A stretch of DNA of 64,000 bases, taken from Polycladomyces zharkentensis. GTDB lineage: Bacteria > Bacillota > Bacilli > Thermoactinomycetales > JIR-001. A program made the translations under genes and the position numbers. This document shows positions 1 to 8,188 of this stretch, piece after piece. Positions within the stretch are counted from its first letter, which is position 1. Each line of letters opens with the position of its first letter. The stretch is taken from NCBI RefSeq assembly GCF_016938855.1, contig NZ_JAFHAP010000005.1, positions 124,001 through 188,000 on the forward strand. Reading direction: 5' to 3'. The notes beneath the pieces are model-generated. The model had not been told where the DNA came from. It saw only the letters and a list, made by a program, of their open reading frames with translations, and did no database searches.

Positions 1-1
1 T

Positions 2-259
2 ATCACTTATTCGTTGGAAGGGGCCACGATGCAGCGCAGTGCGTTCCTGTCCGGGTTCTTCACTCTGGTGGGCACACACGGTCTTCATGTTTCCCTGGGG
101 ATCGTCTGGATGATCTCTGTCGGGATCCAGCTGATTCGTGATCGGATCCAACCCACGACAGCCCGGAAATTATTCAACGCTGGATTGTATTGGCACTTCC
201 TGGATGTGGTATGGGTAATGATCTTTACGGTCGTTTATCTCATGGGGGTGATGAAATGA
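2..259 (+). CDS. qoxC: Quinol oxidase subunit III, 3' part (partial)
   Basis: Last 85 codons of subunit III of a heme-copper quinol oxidase; the 5' end lies before the window. The visible part has two to three membrane helices and ends with the family signature HFLDVVWVMIFT, found in CyoC/QoxC proteins. The subunit sits in the cytoplasmic membrane and stabilises the catalytic subunit I. Its stop overlaps the start of the next gene (ATGATGA arrangement), so the two are probably translationally coupled. A cytochrome c oxidase subunit III (CtaE) is the alternative, but the following subunit IV is of the quinol oxidase type, which favours QoxC. Confidence 0.88.
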   Translation: MTYSLEGATMQRSAFLSGFFTLVGTHGLHVSLGIVWMISVGIQLIRDRIQPTTARKLFNAGLYWHFLDVVWVMIFTVVYLMGVMK

Positions 260-570
260 TGAACAAAGAACATTTATCAAAGAAGACTTTCCCTTGGGCG
301 CATGTCATCGGTTATGTCGGATCCATTGTGCTGACGGTTTTGGCGCTGTGGTTCACTGTGAAAGCTCCCTTGTCCCAAGGGAGCATCATTACCATCTTAT
401 TGGCACTGGCCGTCCTTCAGATCCTGATACAATTGATCTTCTTTATGCATATCACAGAAAGCCGCGGTCCGGCTTATCATTCCATTGCGATCGCACTCGG
501 GTTTTTGTTCACGTTTGCCGTTGTTGCCGGATCGTTATGGGTCATGTCTTTTAATTCCCAGGTTCAATGA
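256..570 (+). CDS. qoxD: Quinol oxidase subunit IV
   Basis: A 104-residue membrane protein with three predicted helices (about residues 15-37, 43-65 and 75-97), the size and layout of CyoD/QoxD. The motifs FPWAHVIGY near the N terminus and FFMHITES after helix 2 are typical of Bacillus QoxD. The ATG at 256 was chosen because it overlaps the qoxC stop and the upstream in-frame extension lies inside qoxC. Subunit IV helps assembly of the aa3-type menaquinol oxidase. It is followed after 22 bases by the heme O synthase gene, consistent with one respiratory operon. Confidence 0.9.
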   Translation: MMNKEHLSKKTFPWAHVIGYVGSIVLTVLALWFTVKAPLSQGSIITILLALAVLQILIQLIFFMHITESRGPAYHSIAIALGFLFTFAVVAGSLWVMSFNSQVQ

Positions 571-592
571 TCTCCAGTGAGGAGTGGGAAAG

Positions 593-1531
593 ATGTCGGC
601 TCCGTTGTTGGATTCTGTTCAATCACCGCCACGCACCTTTTTGATGGCGATGAAAAAATGCAAAGCATACCTTACGCTCACCAAACTGCGAATCGTGATC
701 TTCATGATTTTTACGGCGATCTGCGCAGCAATCGTTGCCAAAGGAGAATTGCCCGATGTTTGGACAATGGCCGCAATGGCGATCGGTCTGGTTCTGTCCG
801 CCGCAGGGGCGTCGGCGATTAACATGTGGTACGACCGTGACATCGACGAAATCATGAAGCGAACGATGGGGCGACCGCTTCCGACCGGGCAGCTACGGCC
901 GCAATTTGCTCTGCTCTTCGGTATCGGATTGGAACTGTTGTCCGTGATTTGGCTATGGGTGTTTGTTAACGGTCTTACGTCGATATTGTCTCTTGTCGGT
1001 TTTTTGTATTACACCGTGATTTACACCATGTGGCTGAAAAGAAAAACACCGCAAAATATTGTGATAGGGGGTGGGGCTGGGGCCATTCCGCCCATGATAG
1101 GCTGGTCGGCAGTCACAGGGAATATTGGCTGGCCGGCCGTCATCATGTTCGCGATCATCTTCTTTTGGACCCCTCCCCATTTCTGGCCGCTGGCGATCGT
1201 GAAAAATGACGAATATGTACGTGCAGGCGTTCCGATGATGCCGGCCGTTCGGGGGCCCAGAAACACGAAAAGACAGTGCCTGTTTTACACTTTCGTTCTT
1301 TTGCTCACTACTTTCAGTCTGTATTTTACCGGTGCTGTAGGCGGTTTGTATTTGGCAGCAGCGATCATATCCGGCTTGGCATTTTTGTTCTTTCACATAC
1401 GCATGTGGTATGAACCGGATGATCGCACCGTGTGGGCGAAACGAACATTTTTCGCTTCACTGTTTTACTTGATGGTTTTGTTTGCCTCTATGGCGATTGA
1501 TTCACTGCTTTCGTTCTTCGTTTTCTCCTGA
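593..1531 (+). CDS. ctaB: Protoheme IX farnesyltransferase (heme O synthase)
   Basis: 312-residue UbiA-superfamily prenyltransferase that adds a farnesyl group to heme B to give heme O, in the cytoplasmic membrane. The Asp-rich motif NMWYDRDIDEIMKRT (about residues 82-96) binds the prenyl diphosphate through Mg2+, and a second polar region (KNDEYVRAGVPMMP) follows; about nine membrane helices are visible. ATG 593 is preceded by GAGGAGTGGG at a good distance; an in-frame GTG at 584 is possible. It lies between the oxidase subunits and ctaA, so it supplies the heme O that CtaA converts to heme A. Confidence 0.95.
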   Translation: MSAPLLDSVQSPPRTFLMAMKKCKAYLTLTKLRIVIFMIFTAICAAIVAKGELPDVWTMAAMAIGLVLSAAGASAINMWYDRDIDEIMKRTMGRPLPTGQLRPQFALLFGIGLELLSVIWLWVFVNGLTSILSLVGFLYYTVIYTMWLKRKTPQNIVIGGGAGAIPPMIGWSAVTGNIGWPAVIMFAIIFFWTPPHFWPLAIVKNDEYVRAGVPMMPAVRGPRNTKRQCLFYTFVLLLTTFSLYFTGAVGGLYLAAAIISGLAFLFFHIRMWYEPDDRTVWAKRTFFASLFYLMVLFASMAIDSLLSFFVFS

Positions 1532-1550
1532 AAAGGGGGGCTGTTAAGGT

Positions 1551-2501
1551 ATGATAAAATCTGGTGAGAAACCAACCAACCTCTTTCCATTGGCGCTCGT
1601 CACCCTTGTTGGGTTGTTTTTGGTCAATATCTTGGGCTTTATTGACACCCAAACCGGTTCAGAGCTAGGATGTGGGAGAGACTGGCCGTTTTGTAAAGGG
1701 GGGATCATTCCTGCCGAGTGGGATTTTCATACGGCTATTGAGTTTATTCATCGATTGATTGTGGTCATTGATCTCGTTCTCTTGGTCTTCCTGACTGTAG
1801 CCACATGGAAACGATACCGAACAAGAAAAGAGATCCGGGTTCTAATGGGGATCTGTTTTGCTGGCTTTGTTGGGGAAGCTGCTCTGGGAGCGATGACTGT
1901 TTTATTTGATAATCCCCCTTCAGTGCTAGCCCTTCATATGGGATTGTCACTCGTCTCATTTAGCGCTTTGTATTTGTGGACGGCCATCCTTCGACAGATC
2001 GAAACCGGAAAAGGCCAAATGCTTGTCACACGCGAGACCGACCGTGTGAAACAGCTGGGCAAATGGGCATGGGGAACGTTCATTTCCTGTTTTTTGGTCA
2101 TCTATTTTGGTTCGTATGTTTCGTTCACCGGATCGGGAGTCTATTTCCAGGGATGGCCCTTTCCAACGGAGTCCTACAGTCAGGTGCATGAAGCCTTGTT
2201 CATTGATTGGACTCACCGACTCATGGCCTTTGCGTTGTTGTTGTTGATTCTGAGAATGAACCTCTTGGCTTATCGGATACGCTTGGAAAGAAAAGATTTA
2301 TGGACAGGGAGCATTCACGCCCTTCTTCTGGCTGTTCTGCAAATACTCAGCGGTGCACTGCTGATTTTCACAAAGTTGCACCTAGTGGCGTTTCTACTCC
2401 ATGTTTCGATCGTGACCCTGTTGGTTTGTTCTTTAAGTTTGCTGGGATTCAAAACATTGCTTTCCACAAGGGGACTGACCTTGACCCGTCAGAACGGGTA
2501 A
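1551..2501 (+). CDS. ctaA: Heme A synthase (COX15/CtaA family)
   Basis: 316-residue membrane protein of the CtaA family, which oxidises the methyl group of heme O to give heme A. Eight hydrophobic helices are visible in two similar halves. Heme-ligand histidines lie in the motifs FIHRLIVV (about residue 66) and DWTHRLMAF (about 222), with further His near residues 130 and 285. A Cys pair (GCGRDWPFC, about residues 41-49) matches the conserved disulfide of Bacillus CtaA. An AAGGGGGG tract precedes the ATG, and the gene starts 19 bases after ctaB. Confidence 0.95.
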   Translation: MIKSGEKPTNLFPLALVTLVGLFLVNILGFIDTQTGSELGCGRDWPFCKGGIIPAEWDFHTAIEFIHRLIVVIDLVLLVFLTVATWKRYRTRKEIRVLMGICFAGFVGEAALGAMTVLFDNPPSVLALHMGLSLVSFSALYLWTAILRQIETGKGQMLVTRETDRVKQLGKWAWGTFISCFLVIYFGSYVSFTGSGVYFQGWPFPTESYSQVHEALFIDWTHRLMAFALLLLILRMNLLAYRIRLERKDLWTGSIHALLLAVLQILSGALLIFTKLHLVAFLLHVSIVTLLVCSLSLLGFKTLLSTRGLTLTRQNG

Positions 2502-2551
2502 CCCTCAAGCGTTCATAACGGAAAAATCCATCTCGAAAAGGAAGTGAAAAA

Positions 2552-3307
2552 ATGAGCCAAGCTGTAAGCACCTACGAAGGATGGTTTGTCTATCATGATT
2601 TTCGCAAGATCGATTGGAACAAATGGAAATCCATCCACCCCTCCAAAAGGGAACAAATGATGCAAGAGTTGCTTGACACCATCCGGGAATGGTCATCGGT
2701 TGAGAACAACCGTAAAGGCAGCTTTGGTCAATATGCCGTCCTTGGGCATAAAGCCGATCTGTTGTTTGTTCATCTTCGCCCCACAATCGACGAATTAAAC
2801 GAAGTAAAGTTGCAGTTTGACAAACTGGATTTTGCCGATGTCACTTCAACTCCCTATTCCTTTACTTCCGTTGTTGAACTCAGTTCTTACACGATTCCTC
2901 CGGGTACCGATCCCTTTAGTGATCCTGCTTTCCGGGAACGTCTCGAACCGATCCTGCCAAAAACGCAATATGTATGTTTCTACCCCATGAATAAGCGGAG
3001 ACTCGGGGACGATAACTGGTATATGCTCTCGGTTGAAGAACGCAGAAAAATGATGAAAAGCCACGGCATGATCGGCCGTTCGTATGCGGGTAGGGTTCGG
3101 CAGATCATTACAGGTGCGATCGGCTTCGATGATTGGGAATGGGGAGTTTCCTTGTTTTCAGACGACCCCTTGACTTTCAAAAAGCTGGTAACTGAAATGA
3201 GGTTTGATGAGGTAAGTGCGCGGTTTGGCGAATTTGGCCCCTTTTACGTCGGTTGCAGGCTGACGAGTGACGGGTTGAATGCTTTGCTCAGCGACAACAT
3301 CAAATGA
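2552..3307 (+). CDS. hemQ: Coproheme decarboxylase HemQ
   Basis: 251-residue chlorite-dismutase-fold protein. HemQ converts coproheme III to heme B by two oxidative decarboxylations, the last step of heme synthesis in Gram-positive bacteria. The catalytic tyrosine motif YVCFYPMNKRR (about residues 139-149) and the proximal heme ligand in MMKSHGMIGR (His about 171) are present. The N-terminal EGWFVYHDFRKIDW is also typical. The gene follows ctaA by 50 bases and fits the role of providing heme B, the precursor for the heme O/A pathway encoded just upstream. Confidence 0.95.
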   Translation: MSQAVSTYEGWFVYHDFRKIDWNKWKSIHPSKREQMMQELLDTIREWSSVENNRKGSFGQYAVLGHKADLLFVHLRPTIDELNEVKLQFDKLDFADVTSTPYSFTSVVELSSYTIPPGTDPFSDPAFRERLEPILPKTQYVCFYPMNKRRLGDDNWYMLSVEERRKMMKSHGMIGRSYAGRVRQIITGAIGFDDWEWGVSLFSDDPLTFKKLVTEMRFDEVSARFGEFGPFYVGCRLTSDGLNALLSDNIK

Positions 3308-3350
3308 TCCCATTGAAAAAGGAAGAATGAACCTCTCCTGAGTTGATGGA

Positions 3351-3390
3351 CAAACCCTCGACTTTTTCGAAAGAAATGGCCGAGGGTTTG
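3351..3390. repeat. Inverted repeat after hemQ
   Basis: A perfect 10-bp inverted repeat (CAAACCCTCG / CGAGGGTTTG) with a 20-base spacer lies 44 bases after hemQ. There is only a mixed AT tract after it, so it may be a weak or bidirectional terminator. The rest of 3308-3665 holds the repeat at 3405-3545 and a short promoter-like AT-rich stretch before the arginase-family gene. Confidence 0.5.
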
Positions 3391-3404
3391 ATATTTCAGC
3401 GATA

Positions 3405-3545
3405 CGAGCGACAATCCCAAACGCGACCGAGTTTCGATTCCGAAAGCGCAGGAGCAGATCGTGGGCAAATTCCCTCATGAATCGTACTTTGCCCGTACCC
3501 GCTCCCGGTTCGCAGCGGCCAAGACCGGGTTCCTTGCAGTACAGG
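3405..3545. repeat. Structured intergenic repeat, copy 1
   Basis: Shares a conserved core with copies near 21.8, 44.1 and 47.4 kb: AAAGCGCAGG, a spacer, GATCGTGGGCAAA, about 20 bases, then CTTTGCCCG. GGGCAAA and TTTGCCC can pair, so an RNA or single strand would form a hairpin at 3463-3495. Flanks are less conserved. No reading frame in it looks real. It behaves like a dispersed non-autonomous element; the terminal repeats seen in other copies are not recognisable here. Confidence 0.5.
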
Positions 3546-3665
3546 TGGTGTAAAGCCTCTTAACTCTCTTGTGTTATTTTGGTATATTGATATCGACCAA
3601 AGTTCATATCCATTCATGAAAAGGAACCTGATCGTTCATTTCGTTTTCGGAAGGAAAGGAAATTG

Positions 3666-4418
3666 ATGATCATGGGACTCCTTCATCATGACGTGACGTT
3701 GTTGAACTTTGGCGACGCTTATCCTTGGCAACGTGAGCTGTCCGGCTTTGCCGACGAATGGATCGAGCTTACGGACATCACGGAGGCCCATCTGTTTTGC
3801 TCGCACGAAGCGTTGACAGAAATTGGTCATCGGCTGTCCGGCCGGACCAGTCGCGGGATCACGTATATCGGAAGCGGAAATTACCACTATGTCACGTATC
3901 TTTTGCTCAGCAAAATCAACCGGCCATTCAGCCTCGTCCTGTTTGACAACCACACCGATGCGAAGCTGACGGACGGCATGTCCGGGCTGTTGTCGTGCGG
4001 ATCGTGGGTGGCCGAGGCGGCAGCGCGCTTTCCGCATCTGCGGCAAGTGCTGATCGTCGGGGTTTGTGCGGAGCAAAATCACTCTCCCTCTGAATCTCTC
4101 GGTAAAACCGTCCTTTGGCCGAGCGTAGGGGAACCGCAGAAACTGCTTTCCGTGATTCCGACTGAAGACGTTTATATCAGTATCGACAAGGATGTATTGG
4201 ATCGTTCGTTTGCCGTAACCAACTGGGATCATGGAAACATGCATCTGCGGGAACTGCTCGCGGCACTGCAAACACTCGTCCGGCAGAAGAACGTCCTCGG
4301 TATCGACGTCTGCGGCGAACTGCCGGTACCCCCTGCTGAAGTCTGGCGTTACACCGATCAACTCCGTCTGAACGAGCAGGCCAATCTGGCCATCCTCCAA
4401 TCCGTGCTGTGCGCGTAG
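3666..4418 (+). CDS. Arginase/agmatinase family protein
   Basis: 250-residue ureohydrolase-fold protein. Metal-ligand motifs of the arginase superfamily are visible: GSGNYHYVTYLLL (His, about residue 77), LFDNHTDA (Asp-x-His-x-Asp, about 96-102) and SIDKDVLD (about 172-179). The length is shorter than classical arginases (about 300), and the N-terminal third is divergent, so the substrate cannot be named; members of this superfamily hydrolyse arginine, agmatine, formiminoglutamate or acylated amines. ATG 3666 was chosen for its distance to AAAGGA; an in-frame ATG at 3672 is also possible. It stands alone between hemQ and an aldo/keto reductase. Confidence 0.8.
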   Translation: MIMGLLHHDVTLLNFGDAYPWQRELSGFADEWIELTDITEAHLFCSHEALTEIGHRLSGRTSRGITYIGSGNYHYVTYLLLSKINRPFSLVLFDNHTDAKLTDGMSGLLSCGSWVAEAAARFPHLRQVLIVGVCAEQNHSPSESLGKTVLWPSVGEPQKLLSVIPTEDVYISIDKDVLDRSFAVTNWDHGNMHLRELLAALQTLVRQKNVLGIDVCGELPVPPAEVWRYTDQLRLNEQANLAILQSVLCA

Positions 4419-4590
4419 TCCGCTGAGGCAGAAACATGCGGTGGGACAGCCGGATTTCCGCTCCGCACCCGGCCGTAAGCAGCCATCCCCAAAAAGTGAA
4501 TGAACACCACGATTCGAACAGTGCCATATCAAAATTGGAGTCGCGGCGGCTACCCATTTTTCGAAAACTTTCATGGGAAGGTGACCGAAA

Positions 4591-5544
4591 ATGAAGTACC
4601 GTCGTCTTGGAAACTCCGGATTGAAAGTAAGCGAAATCAGCCTGGGAAGCTGGCTGACATATGGCGGCTATGTCGGTAAAGAGCAGGCGATCTCCATCAT
4701 CGACAAGGCCTACGAACTGGGTATCAACTTCTTCGACACGGCCAACATTTATATGAACGGCGAAGCGGAGAAGATCGTCGGTGAGGCCTTACGGAAGTAT
4801 CCCCGCGAATCGTACGTGCTGGCGACAAAAGTTTGGGGACCGATGGGCGAACGTCCCAACGACCGGGGATTGTCCCGCAAGCACATCATGGAACAGTGCG
4901 AAGCCAGCTTGAAACGGCTGGGTCTAGATTACATCGACGTATACTACTGCCACGCCTTCGACTACGACACGCCCATGGAAGAAACCCTGCGGGCGATGGA
5001 CGATCTCGTCCGGCAGGGCAAAGTGTTGTACATTGGTATCAGCAACTGGACAGCGGCGCAAATCGCCGAAGCAGTTTCCATCGTGGATCAATATCTGCTG
5101 CACCGGATTGTGGTGAATCAGCCGCTGTACAACATGTTTGCGAGGGAGATCGAGGAGGAAATCATTCCGCTGTGTGAGCGGAACGGCATCGGACAAGTCG
5201 TCTACTCGCCACTTGCCCAGGGCGTGCTTGCCGGCAAATACAAAGCGGTGACAGATGCGCCTGCGGGCAGTCGGGCAACCGACAAACACGGCACGGAGAC
5301 GGTAAAATCGTGGCTGAAAGAGGAAAACTTGCGCAAGGTGGAACGTCTGCGTCCGATCGCCAAAGAACTCGGACTATCCTTGGCTCAGCTGGCGCTGGCC
5401 TGGACGCTGCGCCAACCGAACGTCTCCAGTGCGATCATCGGGGCGAGCAGGCCCGAACAGGTGGAAGACAATATCAAAGCCTCGGGAGTGGTGATTCCGG
5501 ACGAGGCACTGGCGAAGATCGACGAGATTTTGCAGGCATCCTGA
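4591..5544 (+). CDS. Aldo/keto reductase
   Basis: 317-residue NADPH-dependent oxidoreductase with a TIM-barrel fold. The catalytic tetrad is recognisable: Asp and Tyr in FFDTANIYMNG (about residues 46-56), Lys in ATKVWG (about 79) and His in YYCHAFDY (about 113). The C-terminal cofactor motif SAIIGASRPEQVEDN is of the potassium-channel beta-subunit/YhdN type. It likely reduces aldehydes or ketones in the cytoplasm; the natural substrate cannot be told. A GGAAGGTGACC stretch precedes ATG 4591, and a rho-independent terminator follows at 5602, so it is probably monocistronic. Confidence 0.92.
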   Translation: MKYRRLGNSGLKVSEISLGSWLTYGGYVGKEQAISIIDKAYELGINFFDTANIYMNGEAEKIVGEALRKYPRESYVLATKVWGPMGERPNDRGLSRKHIMEQCEASLKRLGLDYIDVYYCHAFDYDTPMEETLRAMDDLVRQGKVLYIGISNWTAAQIAEAVSIVDQYLLHRIVVNQPLYNMFAREIEEEIIPLCERNGIGQVVYSPLAQGVLAGKYKAVTDAPAGSRATDKHGTETVKSWLKEENLRKVERLRPIAKELGLSLAQLALAWTLRQPNVSSAIIGASRPEQVEDNIKASGVVIPDEALAKIDEILQAS

Positions 5545-5601
5545 TGTCAAAATGCAAAGCATCCGGCAGTTCAGACCGAGATTCATATACAAATGCAACA
5601 A

Positions 5602-5637
5602 GCCGGTTCCCCCTATGGAGAGGGAGCCGGTTTTTTC
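5602..5637 (+). terminator. Rho-independent terminator after the aldo/keto reductase
   Basis: GCCGGTTCCCCCT and AGGGAGCCGG form a GC-rich stem with a short loop, followed by TTTTTT at 5631. It ends the aldo/keto reductase transcript. Confidence 0.85.
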
Positions 5638-5757
5638 GTTGTTGGGTCTTGGATGTTATGGCTAAATGATTTCGGACTTTTTCGAATCAAGGATGGAGTC
5701 CGCATGTATCTTTCACGGAGTACCAGCTGTGCCGTGTGTTGACCTGCCCTGGCCGAC

Positions 5758-5786
5758 TTGTTTTTTTCCACGAATTAGTATATAAT
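5758..5786 (+). promoter_or_regulatory. SigA-type promoter of the mannose cluster
   Basis: TTGTTT and TATAAT with exactly 17 bases between them. A leader of about 175 bases follows before the first gene at 5970. It contains an inverted repeat GTTGTTA / TAACAAC (about 5796-5830), which could be an operator or a leader hairpin. Otherwise 5638-5969 shows nothing recognisable. Confidence 0.65.
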
Positions 5787-5969
5787 AAGTTTGTCGTTGT
5801 TATCAGCCGCTTGGTATGAGTGCTAACAACCTACGCAGTCGGTGATTTCGGCAGAAGACTTTGGCAGCGCTGCAAACGGTCTTGCTGTCCGGGATGGCCA
5901 CTCTCTTTCATTTACCTTTCTTCTCTCTTTGGTGATAGATTCCACATCTAGCCAAATGGGGGGATGTAA

Positions 5970-7001
5970 ATGAAAGCACTGTTGTTAGCTGGCGGGTTGG
6001 GAACACGTTTGAGACCTCTGACTGAACACCTCCCCAAGCCCATGGCTCCGGTCGTCAATCGGCCATGGCTTGAACACCTCATCCTACACCTCAAATCTCA
6101 AGGCATTTCTGAGTTCGTCATTGCTGTCAAACACAACGCGGATGTCATTCGGAGATACTTCGAAGACGGGAGCAAATTCGGCGTTCGCATTGAGTACAGC
6201 CAGGAGCCTGAGCTGCTCGGTACAGCTGGGGCCATCAAGCATGCGGAACAGTTGTTGACGGATCGGTTCATCGTCGTGAACGCCGACATCATCAATCATG
6301 TCGAGCTTGTGCCGTTGCTGGAATTCCATCAGACGAACGGTGCGCTGGTCACGATTGGGTTGACGGAAGTGGATGACCCCTCTCACTACGGTGTAGTCCT
6401 GCAAACCATGTCGGGCCGGATTGTCCGCTTTGTGGAGAAACCGCCCCGTCACGCCGCGCCTTCCAATCGTATCAATGCGGGCATTTACGTGATGGAGAAA
6501 GAGGCGTTGAAATGGATTCCGGCCGGGCGCGAGGTGTCGATCGAGCGTGAGACATTCCCGACGCTGATTCGCAAAGGGTTCCCCGTTTACGGCTGGCTCG
6601 TGCGTGGCTACTGGCTGGATATGGGGACGCTCGACCGTTATCTTGCGTTGCACCGGGATGTTCTCGACGGCAAGTGCGCTCTTCAGCTTTCTTACCCTGA
6701 GCAAAAAGAAGGCATATGGACAGGTGCGGACGTCGACATATCCGACGATGTGACGCTGGTACCACCCGTGGTCATCGGAAACGGCGTGAAGATTGGTCAC
6801 GGTTGCGTGGTCGGTCCCTATGCGGTGCTGGGTGACAAAGTGACAGTTGAATCCGGTAGCGCTTGCTCACACTCCGTCGCCTTGCCGGGTGCTCGCCTCG
6901 AGAGCAACCGTACAATCCGTAACGCCATCTTCGGCCAGGACTTTTTTGTTGAAGTACAACCTCCAGTTTATGCAGTCAACAAGAAGGTGGTTCAAAGATG
7001 A
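5970..7001 (+). CDS. NDP-sugar pyrophosphorylase, probably mannose-1-phosphate guanylyltransferase
   Basis: 343-residue nucleotidyltransferase with the signature LLAGGLGTRLRPLTE at residues 4-18 and KPMAPVVNRPWLEH just after, followed by VNADI and a C-terminal left-handed beta-helix region (hexapeptide-like repeats from about residue 250). It transfers NMP to a sugar-1-phosphate. The neighbouring phosphomannomutase and mannose-6-phosphate isomerase make GDP-mannose the likely product, by context; a glucose-1-phosphate enzyme cannot be excluded from sequence alone. GGGGGGATGTAA precedes the ATG. It overlaps the next gene by four bases and heads a five-gene operon. Confidence 0.85.
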   Translation: MKALLLAGGLGTRLRPLTEHLPKPMAPVVNRPWLEHLILHLKSQGISEFVIAVKHNADVIRRYFEDGSKFGVRIEYSQEPELLGTAGAIKHAEQLLTDRFIVVNADIINHVELVPLLEFHQTNGALVTIGLTEVDDPSHYGVVLQTMSGRIVRFVEKPPRHAAPSNRINAGIYVMEKEALKWIPAGREVSIERETFPTLIRKGFPVYGWLVRGYWLDMGTLDRYLALHRDVLDGKCALQLSYPEQKEGIWTGADVDISDDVTLVPPVVIGNGVKIGHGCVVGPYAVLGDKVTVESGSACSHSVALPGARLESNRTIRNAIFGQDFFVEVQPPVYAVNKKVVQR

Positions 7002-8188
7002 GTCATGTTGCGTATGTCAGCACGTATGTACCGAAGCGGTGCGGCCTCGCCACCTACACCGACCATCTCCGGCAGTACGTCCGGAACGCGGAGAAAGGGT
7101 GCGAGTCCGATACCGTGATCTCGATCGTCAACCAAAGCGACGACTTGCAGGCGTACGACCCGTCGCTGTGGTTTCTCCGTCGCGATGTCCGCGAGGATTA
7201 CCGCAAGTTGGCCCAACGCGTAAACGACAGCCCGGTCACCGTGATTTCGCTGCAGCACGAGTTCGGGATATTCGGCGGCGACGCCGGCGAATACGTGTTG
7301 GATTTCGTGCGCGAATTGCGCAAGCCGTTAGTCACCACATTCCACACGGTACTTGAGTCTCCCCAAGAGCCCCATCGCAGTGTGCAAGAGGAAATTGCGC
7401 GACACAGCGACCGCATTGTGGTAATGAATCGGCGGGCCATCGACCTGTTGGTCAATCAGTATCAATTGCCGAAGAGCAAATTGATGTACATCCCGCACGG
7501 CACCCCGGTGTCATCGCCGGACCGGCGCGAACCGATGCGCAAGCAACTTGGCTGGACTGACAAGCGAGTCGTGATGACATTTGGGCTGCTCAGCCGAAAC
7601 AAGGGCATTGAACTGATCCTCAAAGCCTTGCCAGAAGTGGTTCGCCGGATTCCGAACGTCCTGTACGCCATCGTTGGCCAAACCCACCCTGAGGTGAAAA
7701 AACACGAAGGAGAAGCGTACCGGGAACAGCTGAACGAGATGATCCGGGAGCTCAATTTGGAGCAACACGTCGTGATGATCGACCGCTACCTCTCCGAGGA
7801 CGAGTTGGTCGACCACATTATGGCTTGCGATCTGTACGTCACACCGTATCCCGGCATGCAACAGATCACGAGCGGAACGCTGGCCTACGCGGTGGGACTG
7901 GGTCGGCCTGTCTTGAGCACGCCGTACGTGTACGCACAAGACTTACTCGGTGAATTTGAGGATCTGCTCATCCCATACGGCGACGTGGATGCTTGGGCGC
8001 AGGCCATCGGCCGTCTCTTGTCCGATTCCGCCACTTTGCAGCAATGGGAGCGGCGAATCCAGCAGATTGGGCGCGAGATGTCTTGGCCGCGAGTCGGCGA
8101 GTCGCACGCCCGGTTGTTCGGTGAGCTGTCGCAGACACACCGGAAGTTTGAATCTGAAGGCAACGTCGTTGGGTCCGTTTCCCGTTAA
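6998..8188 (+). CDS. Family 4 glycosyltransferase
   Basis: 396-residue GT-B fold glycosyltransferase. The N-terminal acceptor domain includes PKRCGLATYT and SLQHEFGIFGG (about residues 83-93); the C-terminal donor domain has VVMTFGLLSRNKGIELIL (about 190-207) and PYPGMQQITSGTLAYAVGLGRP (about 285-305), which contacts the nucleotide-sugar. With GDP-mannose genes on both sides it is probably a mannosyltransferase. It starts inside the end of the upstream gene (ATGA overlap). Its 3' end overlaps the next gene by 20 bases in another frame; the two may derive from one fused protein (see the next entry). Confidence 0.88.
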   Translation: MSHVAYVSTYVPKRCGLATYTDHLRQYVRNAEKGCESDTVISIVNQSDDLQAYDPSLWFLRRDVREDYRKLAQRVNDSPVTVISLQHEFGIFGGDAGEYVLDFVRELRKPLVTTFHTVLESPQEPHRSVQEEIARHSDRIVVMNRRAIDLLVNQYQLPKSKLMYIPHGTPVSSPDRREPMRKQLGWTDKRVVMTFGLLSRNKGIELILKALPEVVRRIPNVLYAIVGQTHPEVKKHEGEAYREQLNEMIRELNLEQHVVMIDRYLSEDELVDHIMACDLYVTPYPGMQQITSGTLAYAVGLGRPVLSTPYVYAQDLLGEFEDLLIPYGDVDAWAQAIGRLLSDSATLQQWERRIQQIGREMSWPRVGESHARLFGELSQTHRKFESEGNVVGSVSR